Positions 1-8,435 of a stretch of DNA of 64,000 bases are shown here, piece by piece. Position 1 is the first letter of the stretch, and every line of letters begins with the position of its first letter. Under the pieces are notes generated by a model, which was given only the letters and a program-made list of their open reading frames with translations, was not told where the DNA came from and searched no databases. This DNA is from Fonticella tunisiensis (GTDB lineage: Bacteria > Bacillota > Clostridia > Clostridiales > Caloramatoraceae), in NCBI RefSeq assembly GCF_004364155.1, contig NZ_SOAZ01000002.1, positions 124,001 to 188,000 of the forward strand, in the 5' to 3' direction. Position numbers and translations under genes: made by a program.

Positions 1-294
1 ATCGAGAAGCTCATCCAGATCTGTCGGAGGTTTTAAATCAAGGAACTTGCAGCCTTTAGATAAAAGAACATAGTAATCTGGAACTATATACCTTGGACGA
101 TAAATCGCGTAGCCTTCATTTAAGTCGCATATCATATCGTTTTCAATATACATCATTTCCTCATCGGTATACTCCAGTATTTCTCTGGGATCTAAAAGCC
201 TCTCTGCAATATTTGCAAGATTATAAAGCTTTTGTTGATATGTTAAGCCTTTACTTGTTACAACGTCTAAAATATCACTCATTTTTGACCTCAT
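1..294 (-). CDS. yjjI: YjjI-family glycyl-radical enzyme, N-terminal part (cut by window edge)
   Basis: The first 98 codons of a leftward gene are present; the rest lies outside the window. The ATG at 294 has a GGGGGAG Shine-Dalgarno 7 nt upstream. Residues 55-95 (ICDLNEGYAIYRPRYIVPDY, then a DLDELL segment) match the conserved N-terminal block of E. coli YjjI, a predicted glycyl-radical enzyme of unknown substrate (DUF3029). The radical loop with the essential Gly and Cys is C-terminal and cannot be seen. Such enzymes need a radical-SAM activase (YjjW in E. coli), which would be expected further left. The family call is by recall of the sequence and has not been tested by alignment. Confidence 0.75.
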   Translation of the reverse strand, partial: MRSKMSDILDVVTSKGLTYQQKLYNLANIAERLLDPREILEYTDEEMMYIENDMICDLNEGYAIYRPRYIVPDYYVLLSKGCKFLDLKPPTDLDELLD

Positions 295-421
295 ATTAGA
301 ACTCCCCCTTCATTTAGATAATAGATATGCTGCTGAAAAACTGCGACTTATAATTTTGAATATCTTTATGTTTTTATTTTACAACAGGGATAGGTAAGTA
401 ACAATAGATGAAAACGGTTCG

Positions 422-434
422 TCACAAAATGTGA
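422..434. promoter_or_regulatory. Inverted repeat TCACA-AAA-TGTGA between divergent genes
   Basis: A perfect 5-bp inverted repeat with a 3-bp centre lies in the 266-bp gap between the leftward yjjI-like gene and the rightward DUF2935 gene. It could be an operator serving either gene. It is not the usual Crp/Fnr arrangement (TGTGA-N6-TCACA) because the half-sites point outward. Nothing else coding was seen in 295-560. Confidence 0.25.
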
Positions 435-560
435 TTTAGTATGCTTTTACTTCATATCAGGTATTGTGAACTGTCCCTATAATCAAGAGTGAATAAGCAT
501 ATTTTAACATTATTCTCATACATATAGTATGAATAGCATGTGTTTGTGGGAGGTAGACGA

Positions 561-1370
561 TTGGCTGATAAGATAAATAAGGGTCAAATAGCTTTTGAGC
601 ATCAATTTTGGCTTCAAATTTTAGGTGATCACGCAAGATTTATTCTAAATGAACTGTCCCCGGAAGAGAGTGAGGAGGCTCTTGGGGCAAGGTATTTTAT
701 AGATACATTCGACAAGCTGCTTGAGGAATCACGAAGGGGCCTGTCAGAAACTGAACTTGAAGAATTTACAAAGAGGGCACTTAAACACGCTCAGGAGATT
801 AGGGGGTTTAAGCTAAATCTTATCAGGCAGCATCTTGTTGGAGAAATCAAAATTGGGCTTACTCCAACGTTTTTAAACCATATGGTAAATGAACTGGATG
901 AATATATAAGAATTCTTAATTGCTTCCTATCCGGCAAACTTGCACCAATGAATGATATACATCATCATCTGCTGTGGCTTTTGGATGCTTCTGGTCATGC
1001 GGAAGGTATTGCAAAGGTTCTCGATGAGGTTGAAAAGAGGCTTATTTATAAGGCAGAGGAGTTTAAAAAGGATTTTGATAATCTTTATAGAAGGGCTGTT
1101 GAAATGGCAGGCTATGTGAGAACCAGCATAGAAAAATTCCCGGCCCTTACCAGATTCAATGAAGAGGTAGAACTTGAAATGCAGCTCTTTATGGGATATC
1201 TTAATGAGATTGAAAAGATGAGACTTGATAAGGAAGTACTTGGCGGGATACTTCCACTTGTGCCTGATCACATGTACAGGGAGGAATGTTATTACTTAAC
1301 TAAGCTATCTATGGTGTCTGAGGTTAAAAGGCCCGAGTGTGATCCAGCAAAGCCACGTACAGAAACATGA
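561..1370 (+). CDS. DUF2935 family protein
   Basis: About 269 residues, mostly helical, matching the Firmicute DUF2935 family (ferritin-like helical bundle, no known function). Conserved-looking features are the early FEHQFWLQILGDHARF segment and a central HHHLLW motif (around residue 135). These histidines and acids would suit metal binding, but that is inference. I chose the TTG at 561 because GGGAGGT lies 6 nt upstream; the ATG at 540 has no ribosome site. The gene stands alone and ends at a stem-loop shared with the convergent UbiB-like gene. Confidence 0.7.
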   Translation: MADKINKGQIAFEHQFWLQILGDHARFILNELSPEESEEALGARYFIDTFDKLLEESRRGLSETELEEFTKRALKHAQEIRGFKLNLIRQHLVGEIKIGLTPTFLNHMVNELDEYIRILNCFLSGKLAPMNDIHHHLLWLLDASGHAEGIAKVLDEVEKRLIYKAEEFKKDFDNLYRRAVEMAGYVRTSIEKFPALTRFNEEVELEMQLFMGYLNEIEKMRLDKEVLGGILPLVPDHMYREECYYLTKLSMVSEVKRPECDPAKPRTET

Positions 1371-1385
1371 TTATGAAGCTGCAAC

Positions 1386-1417
1386 GGAAGGCTCCAGGCA
1401 GCAGCCTAGAGCCTTCC
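1386..1417. terminator. Stem-loop between convergent genes
   Basis: GGAAGGCTC at 1386-1394 pairs perfectly with GAGCCTTCC at 1409-1417. It lies between the DUF2935 and UbiB-like genes and overlaps the stop of the latter. The downstream T content is modest, so terminator efficiency is uncertain. Confidence 0.5.
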
Positions 1418-3001
1418 TGATTTTAATATGGATATTAAAAGCCATAATCCCATGAAGGCTGCAATTATAAATCCTGTTATTCCTATTATGGAAACGCCGT
1501 ATATCTTAGGCCCTATATTGCTGGTCAAAATGAACGAGGAACTAATTATTAATGAGGATACAATAAATGCGAATACAATTCTATTTATCATTTTGCTCAG
1601 TTCATGTATGGGCTGTGATAGGTTTCTATGCTCAAACTGAATTTTAATCCTTCCACTTAAAATTGCGTTTGAAAGCCTTATAAGCTTTGAAGGAAGGGAC
1701 ACCATATCCTTAACATATGTATGGAATCCGATTAGCAGGTCGTTAAAATCCGGTATAAGCTTAAACTCCATGTTTGATTTCACATATGGTATGGCAATGT
1801 CGAGTATTTTTATATCCGGAGAAATTTTAGCAACAACTCCTTCAATTATTACAAGGCTCCTTATAAGCAGGGTTAAATCCTTTGGCAATCTTATATTGTT
1901 TCTCTTTGATGTTTCGAATATGTCCTGAAGAAGCTGAGATATTTTTATATTTTCAAGGGACACTGAGAGATAACTGGTAAAGAGGTAATCAATATCCTCA
2001 TAAAGCTTATTTCTGTTTATATGTCCCTTTCTTATGCCAATGGCAAGAAGGGCTGAAATGAGCATATCAATATCCTTATAGGCAATGGCAACAATAACAT
2101 CGTTTAATACATTTTTAAGGGAATCAGATATTAGGCCAATTATTCCAAAATCTATATAATATATTTTCCCATTCATTACAAGAAGATTACCCGGGTGAGG
2201 ATCGCCATGGAAAAATCCATCCTCAAATATCTGTTTAAAGTATGAAAGTATAAGTTTTTTACCTATATCCTTTGGATCATAGCCCTCCTTTTCAAGCCTT
2301 GAAACATCCGTTATTTTTATTCCATCTATATATTCCATAGTAAGTATTGAATGAGAAGTGAAATCCCATATAACCTCCGGAACTCCAATATATTTAACTT
2401 CGCTATTAAGCTGTTTAAATTTTTCGATGGACTTTGCTTCGTTTATAAAGTTAAGCTCCCTCCTTGTCGATATGAGTATTTCATCCAGTGCTTCCCTTGG
2501 ATCTATGAGTGAATCCTCGAATTTAATGGCTGTGAGGCTGAGTATCCTTTTAAGTATTGCAATATCAAGCTCCATATTTTCTTTGATTTTAGGTCTCATC
2601 ACCTTGACAATAACATCTCTTCCATTTTTTAAAGTTGCCCTGTGCACCTGTGCAACGGATGCTGATGCAAGGGGAGTCTTTTCAAAGAATGAAAAGGCTT
2701 CTTCAATATCAATTTTGAATTCGCCATAAAAGGCGTTTTTGATGTCATCAAAATTAACGGAAGGAACTCTATCCTGGAGTTTTTGAAGCTCTTCGATATA
2801 TTCTGATGGAAGCAGATCTGGGCGTGTGCTTAATATCTGTCCTATTTTGATAAAGGTTGGTCCCAGCTCTTCACAGGCTTTTCTGAGGTTTTGACCAGGG
2901 TTTTTACCTTTTTTCATTTTGTTATCTACAATGTATCCAAATCCATAATAAGCAAGCACTCTTGCTATGTGCCTTAATCTCTGTGCAGCGTTCTTTGACA
3001 T
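1406..3001 (-). CDS. ABC1/UbiB (AarF) family atypical kinase
   Basis: About 531 residues with the UbiB/ADCK signature set: the N-terminal KxGQ-type motif (FIKIGQILSTRPDLLP), the ASVAQVH alanine-rich loop that replaces the kinase P-loop, the VKVMRP lysine, the HGDPHPGN catalytic loop and an IDFG metal motif. Two hydrophobic helices close the C-terminus (about residues 470-530), placing it in the membrane. Anaerobic Clostridia lack ubiquinone synthesis, so the usual label is probably misleading and a general lipid-linked ATPase role is more likely. The ATG at 3001 is chosen because GAGG lies 9 nt before it. A phasin-like gene sits 40 nt upstream, probably in the same operon. Confidence 0.88.
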   Translation of the reverse strand: MSKNAAQRLRHIARVLAYYGFGYIVDNKMKKGKNPGQNLRKACEELGPTFIKIGQILSTRPDLLPSEYIEELQKLQDRVPSVNFDDIKNAFYGEFKIDIEEAFSFFEKTPLASASVAQVHRATLKNGRDVIVKVMRPKIKENMELDIAILKRILSLTAIKFEDSLIDPREALDEILISTRRELNFINEAKSIEKFKQLNSEVKYIGVPEVIWDFTSHSILTMEYIDGIKITDVSRLEKEGYDPKDIGKKLILSYFKQIFEDGFFHGDPHPGNLLVMNGKIYYIDFGIIGLISDSLKNVLNDVIVAIAYKDIDMLISALLAIGIRKGHINRNKLYEDIDYLFTSYLSVSLENIKISQLLQDIFETSKRNNIRLPKDLTLLIRSLVIIEGVVAKISPDIKILDIAIPYVKSNMEFKLIPDFNDLLIGFHTYVKDMVSLPSKLIRLSNAILSGRIKIQFEHRNLSQPIHELSKMINRIVFAFIVSSLIISSSFILTSNIGPKIYGVSIIGITGFIIAAFMGLWLLISILKSGRL

Positions 3002-3041
3002 ATATATCATCCTCATATAATAAGCCATACATGGGTATGGC

Positions 3042-3329
3042 CTATTTGTTATTTATTTTATTTTCAAGCTCTAAAAGTTTGACCTTGATCTCTTCAAGTT
3101 CATCTCTGGTTACAAAATTCATAATATCAGCATCCTTTTTAGAAAGTGGCTTTGTACTTTCATCCTTTTCCTTTATATTTCTTTTTAATTCCTCTGAAAG
3201 ATCTTTGGCTTCATCTACTGTAAGCTGACCTTTTTTAACAAGGTTTTCAATGATATCCGATATCTTCTCATAGGTATAGGCGGCAGAACCCAACCCTAAA
3301 AATATTATCTTCTTAAAATCCTCAATCAT
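3042..3329 (-). CDS. Phasin-like coiled-coil protein
   Basis: 95 residues. A short hydrophobic start (MIEDFKKIIFLGLGSAAYTY) is followed by a long charged amphipathic helix rich in K and E, ending in a leucine-zipper-like LEEIKVKLLELENKIN. This layout is typical of small proteins annotated as polyhydroxyalkanoate-regulator or phasin-like, which often sit beside aarF/ubiB genes. Co-transcription with the downstream kinase-like gene is likely (40-nt gap). The function is unknown; a membrane-surface scaffold is inferred only. Confidence 0.6.
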   Translation of the reverse strand: MIEDFKKIIFLGLGSAAYTYEKISDIIENLVKKGQLTVDEAKDLSEELKRNIKEKDESTKPLSKKDADIMNFVTRDELEEIKVKLLELENKINNK

Positions 3330-3433
3330 ATTATCCCCCTCTGTTTACTACCTTAATCATATTATATGAATGGGAATTGGAAATAATTATGTTTTCCATT
3401 TGACGAAGGGTATTAAAGCATAAATATTTGTAT

Positions 3434-3477
3434 TGTGATATTTGTTACATATATTTTTTCAAGGAAATGTCTATAAT
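3434..3477 (+). promoter_or_regulatory. Crp/Fnr-like activator site with -10 box for the DUF1858-DUF438 operon
   Basis: TGTGATATTTGTTACA (3434-3449) fits the Crp/Fnr-superfamily pattern TGTGA-N6-TCACA with one mismatch. A TATAAT box follows at 3472-3477 with no recognisable -35. The expected transcription start (about 3484) puts the site centre at about -42, the class II activator position. A near-identical site with the same geometry precedes hcp (10776-10791). Confidence 0.55.
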
Positions 3478-3509
3478 ATAAGTAAATAAAGGAAAAGCGG
3501 TGATATTAA

Positions 3510-3734
3510 GTGAAGGTTTTGAATTTAAAGCTTACAGTATATGAAAACGTTAAAAACAATCCTGAAGCAGCTGAAATATTGAAGGACCTTGGTTTTGTTG
3601 ATATAGTAAAACCAGGTATGTTAAATACTGCAGGAAGGTTTATGACAATACCTAAGGGGGCAGCTATGAAGAAGATAAGCCTTGATACTATAAAGAAAAC
3701 TTTTATTGAGAAAGGTTATGAGGTTATAGAATAG
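3510..3734 (+). CDS. DUF1858 domain protein
   Basis: 74 residues, an entire DUF1858 domain: an N-terminal strand (LNLKLTVYENVKNNPEAAEI), the DLGF turn and the PGMLNTAGRFMTIPKGA loop, then a C-terminal helix. This domain is found alone and fused to proteins of the ScdA/RIC iron-sulfur repair type or next to hcp/prismane genes. It starts at a GTG with a GCGGTGAT-like site. It lies 11 nt upstream of the DUF438-hemerythrin gene, so the two form an operon whose promoter carries a Crp/Fnr-like site. A role in nitrosative or redox stress is inferred from this context. Confidence 0.8.
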   Translation: MKVLNLKLTVYENVKNNPEAAEILKDLGFVDIVKPGMLNTAGRFMTIPKGAAMKKISLDTIKKTFIEKGYEVIE

Positions 3735-3745
3735 GAGGGGTGTTT

Positions 3746-4963
3746 ATGAGTGAAATTATCAACAATCGGGAATATAGGCAAAGGGTTTTAAAGGAGCTTA
3801 TAAGGGAGCTTCATGATGGGAAAAGTGTTGAGGAGGTAAGGGAGAGGTTTGCAAAGCTTATTGAGGGGGTATCAGCATCTGAAATATCTCAGATGGAGCA
3901 GGCCCTTATAATGGAGGGTATGCCTATTGCTGAGGTTCAAAGGCTTTGCGATGTTCATGCAGCAGTTTTTAAGGGGTCAATCCAGGAAATACACCATCCC
4001 GACGAGATACCTGGCCATCCCGTCCATACCTTTAAAATAGAAAACAGAGAGATTGAAAAACTGCTGGAGGACATTAAAAAACACCTTGAGAATTTTAAAA
4101 AGGATGACAGTAAGGAAAGTGTTTATAAGCTTATTGAGGATTTTAACGCACTATGGGATATAGATAAGCACTACAGCCGAAAGGAAAACCTTCTGTTTCC
4201 ATATCTTGAGAAGTACGGAATTACAGCACCTCCAAAGGTTATGTGGGGTGTGGATGATGAGATAAGGGATATGATAAAGGGGACAAAGAGCATCCTCATC
4301 AGTTATTCAGGAAATAGGGATGAGGTAATATCCAGGGTAAATGAAGCTGTTGATAAAGTAAGCGAAATGATATTTAAGGAGGAAAACATTCTCCTGCCTA
4401 TGGCAATAGATACATTAACTCAGGATGAATGGATAAATATAATGAATGAAAGCGACGAGATAGGATACTGCTTAACTGAGCCACAGGGAAAATGGAAGCC
4501 TGAAAGGGTTGATGTTGAGGCAAAGGAAGAAAAAAAGATTGGAGACGAAAATTCTAAGGGATATATTAAATTCGAGACTGGAATTCTTAAGCCGGAGGAA
4601 ATATCTGCATTACTTAACCATCTTCCTGTGGATATAACCTTTATAGATAAGGACGACGTTGTAAAGTATTTTAACCAGGCTAAGGACAGGATATTTGCAA
4701 GGACGAAGGCGGTAATAGGAAGAACGGTTCAAAACTGCCATCCACCTGCAAGTGTTCATATTGTGAATAAGATGCTTGATGATTTTAAATCAGGGAAGAA
4801 AGATCATGAGGATTTTTGGATTAAGATGGGAGATAAATACGTTTTTATAAGATATTTTGCTGTAAGGGACGAAAGAGGAGAGTACATGGGAACACTTGAG
4901 GTAACGCAGGATATAAAGCCTATACAGGAGATCACTGGAGAAAAGAGGCTCCTTGGGGAATAG
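3746..4963 (+). CDS. DUF438 protein with hemerythrin-like and PAS domains
   Basis: About 405 residues in three parts. Residues 1-80 are the DUF438 domain. Residues 85-225 are a hemerythrin-like HHE bundle with candidate iron ligands in HPVHTF, KHLENF, HYSRKENLLFPYLEKYG and FKEENILLP. Residues 265-395 form a PAS-like domain (DITFIDKDDVVKYFNQAKDR and later YFAVRDERGEYMGTLEV). The protein should sense or bind O2 or NO at a di-iron site and a cofactor or ligand in the PAS domain. It has no output domain. The ATG at 3746 follows GGAGGGG by 5 nt. The gene is the second of the DUF1858 operon and is followed by a strong terminator. Confidence 0.85.
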   Translation: MSEIINNREYRQRVLKELIRELHDGKSVEEVRERFAKLIEGVSASEISQMEQALIMEGMPIAEVQRLCDVHAAVFKGSIQEIHHPDEIPGHPVHTFKIENREIEKLLEDIKKHLENFKKDDSKESVYKLIEDFNALWDIDKHYSRKENLLFPYLEKYGITAPPKVMWGVDDEIRDMIKGTKSILISYSGNRDEVISRVNEAVDKVSEMIFKEENILLPMAIDTLTQDEWINIMNESDEIGYCLTEPQGKWKPERVDVEAKEEKKIGDENSKGYIKFETGILKPEEISALLNHLPVDITFIDKDDVVKYFNQAKDRIFARTKAVIGRTVQNCHPPASVHIVNKMLDDFKSGKKDHEDFWIKMGDKYVFIRYFAVRDERGEYMGTLEVTQDIKPIQEITGEKRLLGE

Positions 4964-4969
4964 TAAATT

Positions 4970-5005
4970 AAAACCTCTGAAAATGTCAAAGATTTCAGAG
5001 GTTTT
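4970..5005 (+). terminator. Rho-independent terminator after the DUF438 gene
   Basis: AAAACCTCTGAAA (4970-4982) pairs with TTTCAGAGGTTTT (4993-5005) around a 10-nt loop, followed by a short T-rich tail. Confidence 0.85.
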
Positions 5006-5175
5006 AATTTAGGGAAAATACGATTAACAGAATACATCAATAACGAGAAAGAAATATATTAATGAAGATAATTGTCTTAAAATTCTCAGTATTGGGAATA
5101 GTCAAGTTGTTTTTTTTACTTTTATGTGATATAAATTGAATAGGGTTTTATTTTATGTCATGTAGGGGTGGTATC

Positions 5176-5583
5176 ATGGGAAAATATGTAGTCTTAAAGT
5201 GTACTTCCTGCGGTAGAGAATCGGAAATCGCCTGGGGAAAGGAATTTTATGTTTCTAGCAGAGGAGAAGAAAAGATCTATGGGTATCCAGAGCCTGTGAG
5301 CGAAGAAGCTAAAACAAGAGGAATATCGGGATTTTGGGTAGATAAAGTGTGTAAAAGCTGTGGGGAAGTAATACGAGAAAGCAGGTACATAGAGGATCCA
5401 ACGGATGAATATGCTGAGGCTTGGGTTAATTTCCCCAAGGTTGATATAATAGAGGAATGCACAAGCTGCCACAGTAAGGACATATTAACCCTTTATGAGG
5501 TTATCGTTGGAGAAGAGGCAAAAATTCCATGTTCGCGCTGTAGAGAAGGCAAGATGGAGATTAAAAAAGTAGTCAACGATTAG
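5176..5583 (+). CDS. Zinc-ribbon protein of unknown function
   Basis: About 135 residues with three separated cysteine pairs: CTSCGR near the start, CKSCGE in the middle, and CTSCHSK with CSRCREGK in the C-terminal part. The spacing suggests two or three zinc knuckles with no catalytic motif. The ATG at 5176 is preceded by GGGGTGG; the upstream ATG at 5155 has no ribosome site. It is a single-gene unit with a terminator directly after the stop. I do not recognise a named family; rubredoxin-like or RNA-binding roles are both possible. Confidence 0.65.
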   Translation: MGKYVVLKCTSCGRESEIAWGKEFYVSSRGEEKIYGYPEPVSEEAKTRGISGFWVDKVCKSCGEVIRESRYIEDPTDEYAEAWVNFPKVDIIEECTSCHSKDILTLYEVIVGEEAKIPCSRCREGKMEIKKVVND

Positions 5584-5610
5584 AAAATAGGGCTTATTAA
5601 GCCCTATTTT
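5584..5610. terminator. Bidirectional terminator between convergent genes
   Basis: AAAATAGGGCTTA pairs with TTAAGCCCTATTTT, with A-tracts and T-tracts on both sides, so it can serve both the zinc-ribbon gene and the leftward threonine aldolase gene, whose stop lies inside it. Confidence 0.85.
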
Positions 5611-6631
5611 TAATGAGTTCCTTTAATGTGTTTACAACATAGCAAATGTCTTCAGCAGTTACCCAGTAATTTGTTACAAAGCGCATCAGGCCGTTTTCGG
5701 CAGGATTTATCTTTATACCCCTGTTTAGAAACTCTTTAACAAGTTTGTTTGTATCATATCCTGTTTGTGACATATCAAAGAAAACCATGTTTATATGTAT
5801 ATCGTCAAGATTTACCTTGATTCCAGGAATTTTTGAAAGCTCTCTTCCAAGAAGAAGGGCGTTTTCATGATCATCTTTAAGCCTTTGAGTCATTTCTTTA
5901 AGTGCAACAAGCCCTGCAGCAGCAAGGAACCCTGCCTGTCTTAATCCTCCACCCATAAGCTTTCTGCCCTTTCTCGCCCTGTCTATAAACTCCCTGCTTC
6001 CGGCAAGCATTGAGCCTACGGGTGCACAAAGTCCCTTTGAGAGGCAGAACATAACGGAATCACAGTATTTTGTTATTTCCTTTACATCTACATTAAGATA
6101 TGTTGCTGCGTTAAAGAGCCTTGCTCCATCGAGGTGAACAGGAATATTATGTTCCCTTGCAATATTATGTATCTCCTGCATATTTTCAAGGGGTATTACC
6201 CTTCCGTTTGAATGGGCATTTTCAAGGCATATAAGGCCCGTTTCAGGAAAGTGTATATCCTCTTCCCTTATTTTTGCTTTAACTTCCTGAGGGTCAAGGG
6301 CTCCCTTATTGCTCCTCAATGTCCTAAGCTGAACTCCCGCAATAACCGATGATGCACCAACCTCATGCTGAACTATATGACAGTCGTCGCCAAGTATTAC
6401 TTCATCTCCTCTTTTGCAGTGCGTGAGAAGTGCAAGCTGGTTTCCAAAGGTACCGCTTGGAACAAACAGGGATGCTTCCTTCCCAACAAGCTTTGCGGCG
6501 TAATCTTCAAGCTCCTTCATGGTTGGGTCATCTCCGTATACGTCATCACCGACCTCAGCCCTAAACATAGCTTCTCTCATTTTATCAGTTGGCATTGTAA
6601 CAGTGTCGCTTCTTAAGTCTATATATCTCAT
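5597..6631 (-). CDS. ltaE: Low-specificity L-threonine aldolase
   Basis: About 344 residues of the PLP-dependent beta-eliminating lyase fold. Seen motifs: DLRSDTVTMPT and GDDVYGDDPT at the N-terminus, PSGTFGNQ, the HLDGARLFNA aspartate that contacts the PLP nitrogen, and FCLSKGLCAPVGS with the Schiff-base lysine. These are diagnostic of threonine aldolase (threonine or allo-threonine to glycine and acetaldehyde). The ATG at 6631 follows GGGAGG by 7 nt; the ATG at 6646 overlaps the ribosome site. It is a single gene. Confidence 0.93.
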   Translation of the reverse strand: MRYIDLRSDTVTMPTDKMREAMFRAEVGDDVYGDDPTMKELEDYAAKLVGKEASLFVPSGTFGNQLALLTHCKRGDEVILGDDCHIVQHEVGASSVIAGVQLRTLRSNKGALDPQEVKAKIREEDIHFPETGLICLENAHSNGRVIPLENMQEIHNIAREHNIPVHLDGARLFNAATYLNVDVKEITKYCDSVMFCLSKGLCAPVGSMLAGSREFIDRARKGRKLMGGGLRQAGFLAAAGLVALKEMTQRLKDDHENALLLGRELSKIPGIKVNLDDIHINMVFFDMSQTGYDTNKLVKEFLNRGIKINPAENGLMRFVTNYWVTAEDICYVVNTLKELIKNRA

Positions 6632-6774
6632 GTTACAACCTCCCATTAAGGTATTTATAGTTAATTATAATCTATACCTGGAAGAAGAAAAACATAAATT
6701 TTATATTAATCCGTTATGCTGCTCTGAAGAGCCCATTGGAATAAAAACGGAAAATATCTACAGGTCGACGCTGC

Positions 6775-6865
6775 GATAAAAAATATATTCCATTTAAAAG
6801 CATGCTTTACAAAGAAGTTCTAAGGCTTGAGATTTGAAAAATGTGAATTTCATATATTTTTTATC
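6775..6865. repeat. Dispersed TIR element, short copy (A)
   Basis: A 91-bp element bounded by perfect inverted ends GATAAAAAATATAT (6775-6788) and ATATATTTTTTATC (6852-6865). The left half, including AAAGAAGTTCTAAGGCT, and the right end GTGAATTTCATATATTTTTT match the longer copy at 30786-30970, so this looks like that element with its centre deleted. The left flank GACGCTGC is also shared. It fills most of the 338-bp gap 6632-6969, which holds no other gene. Confidence 0.8.
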
Positions 6866-6969
6866 GTAGAACCGATCAAAATGGTATGTCCACTGAGCAT
6901 ACGTTAAATGGCACAATTTTGTGATTAGCAGATATTATATATAGAGGAATAGTTAGAATAGGTGATGAT

Positions 6970-8355
6970 ATGAATTTTTATAATTATGATCAGGATTTGA
7001 GAAAACTTGTTGTTGGTGTGGATACAAAAATACCGCTGATTGATGGGAGTTTTGTAACTGCCATCAATTTCGACAACGCAGCAACTACACCCCCTTTTGT
7101 TTCAGTACTTGATAAGGTGTACAGATTTTGCCCATGGTATTCTTCAGTTCACAGAGGCACAGGATATAAATCCCAGATTTCATCTAACCTATTTGACGTC
7201 TCTAGAAAGATAATTTTAGATTTCGTAAACGGAGATCCAAATCACGATACTGTTATTTATGTAAAGAATACTACTGAGGCTATAAATAAGCTGGCATACA
7301 GGTTGTGCCGTGAAACAAAGGAATGCGTAGTATTATCTACGGATATGGAACATCATTCTAATGATCTTCCCTGGAGGAATAAGTATAAAATTGACTATGT
7401 AAATATAGATTCTAATGGAAGGCTATCATTAGAGGATATGGAGGAGAAGCTTCAAAAGTATATGGGAAAAGTGAGGCTCTTAACAATTGCAGGGGCCTCA
7501 AACGTTACGGGCCATATTAACCCTATCTATAGGGCAGCGGAGCTTGCCCATAAATATAACACAAAAATACTTGTAGATGGGGCGCAGCTTGTACCACATG
7601 CCAAGATGGATATGAGGCCGGTAGAATCACCCCAGCATATAGATTATCTGGTCTTTTCAGCCCATAAGATGTATGCACCCTTTGGAATAGGCGTCCTTAT
7701 AGGTCCCAGGGAAACCTTTGCTTATGGAGAGCCTGATTATTCAGGCGGCGGCACCGTAAAGATCGTAACACATGACTTTGTAGATTGGGATGCTCCTCCA
7801 GAAAAGGAGGAGGCAGGTACCCCAAATCTTATTGGCATAGTAGCACTTATAGAGGCTATTAAAACAATAAAGGACGTTGGAATGGAGAGAATAGAAGCCC
7901 ATGAGCGGAACCTGCTTAAGTATGCGGTGACAGGGCTTAAAGGTATTGGAGGTATTAGATTATATGGAGATTGTGAAGAAAATTTCAGTGAAAAGGTTGC
8001 TATCATACCCTTTAACGTAGAAGGACTTCATCATGAGACTGTTGCGAAGATACTTTCATATGAGGCAGGCATAGCAGTTAGAAATGGATGCTTCTGTGCA
8101 CAGCCCTATATTCAGAAGCTTTTAAAGGTTAATAAGGATGAAATAGGAGCGTATATGAGGGACAGAAGCATTCCAAAACCAGGTATGGTAAGGCTTAGTT
8201 TTGGGCTATACAATACTTTTGGGGAAATAGATAGGCTAATAAGGGCGCTTGACTATATTACAAGAAATAAAAAAGCATATGATGAAAAATATAAAAGGAT
8301 TAATGTAAGACTAAATGAAGATTTTCTCTATACGGTTTCATACAATATGGAATAA
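6970..8355 (+). CDS. Class V aminotransferase, cysteine-desulfurase-like
   Basis: 461 residues of fold-type I PLP enzyme. Motifs: NFDNAATTPP at the start, the STDMEHHSN and VDGAQLVPH segments typical of SufS/CsdA proteins, and FSAHKMYAPFGIG with the PLP lysine. A cysteine pair in RNGCFCAQPY sits where the sulfur-accepting cysteine of desulfurases lies. It is longer than SufS (about 410). It sits 80 nt upstream of a DsrE-like sulfur-carrier gene, suggesting a sulfur-transfer pair. No suf or isc scaffold genes are nearby, so it is not obviously the housekeeping desulfurase. The ATG has an AGGTGAT site. Confidence 0.8.
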   Translation: MNFYNYDQDLRKLVVGVDTKIPLIDGSFVTAINFDNAATTPPFVSVLDKVYRFCPWYSSVHRGTGYKSQISSNLFDVSRKIILDFVNGDPNHDTVIYVKNTTEAINKLAYRLCRETKECVVLSTDMEHHSNDLPWRNKYKIDYVNIDSNGRLSLEDMEEKLQKYMGKVRLLTIAGASNVTGHINPIYRAAELAHKYNTKILVDGAQLVPHAKMDMRPVESPQHIDYLVFSAHKMYAPFGIGVLIGPRETFAYGEPDYSGGGTVKIVTHDFVDWDAPPEKEEAGTPNLIGIVALIEAIKTIKDVGMERIEAHERNLLKYAVTGLKGIGGIRLYGDCEENFSEKVAIIPFNVEGLHHETVAKILSYEAGIAVRNGCFCAQPYIQKLLKVNKDEIGAYMRDRSIPKPGMVRLSFGLYNTFGEIDRLIRALDYITRNKKAYDEKYKRINVRLNEDFLYTVSYNME

Positions 8356-8435
8356 AGATTTGATTTAGAGTAAAAATAAGTTTATCAATAAATTATTTAA
8401 TGGTTGGAAACTTTAAATCCGGGGAGGTAAGCCTA

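Noticed and set aside
93-299. Plus-strand ORF of 68 codons at the window start
   Set aside because: The minus strand encodes the YjjI N-terminus with a strong ribosome site; the plus ORF is a shadow.
422-6923. Common operator CACAA..TTGTG upstream of DUF2935 (422-434) and the class V enzyme (6912-6923)
   Set aside because: The spacing and orientation of the half-sites differ between the two, so they are more likely to be independent AT-rich palindromes.
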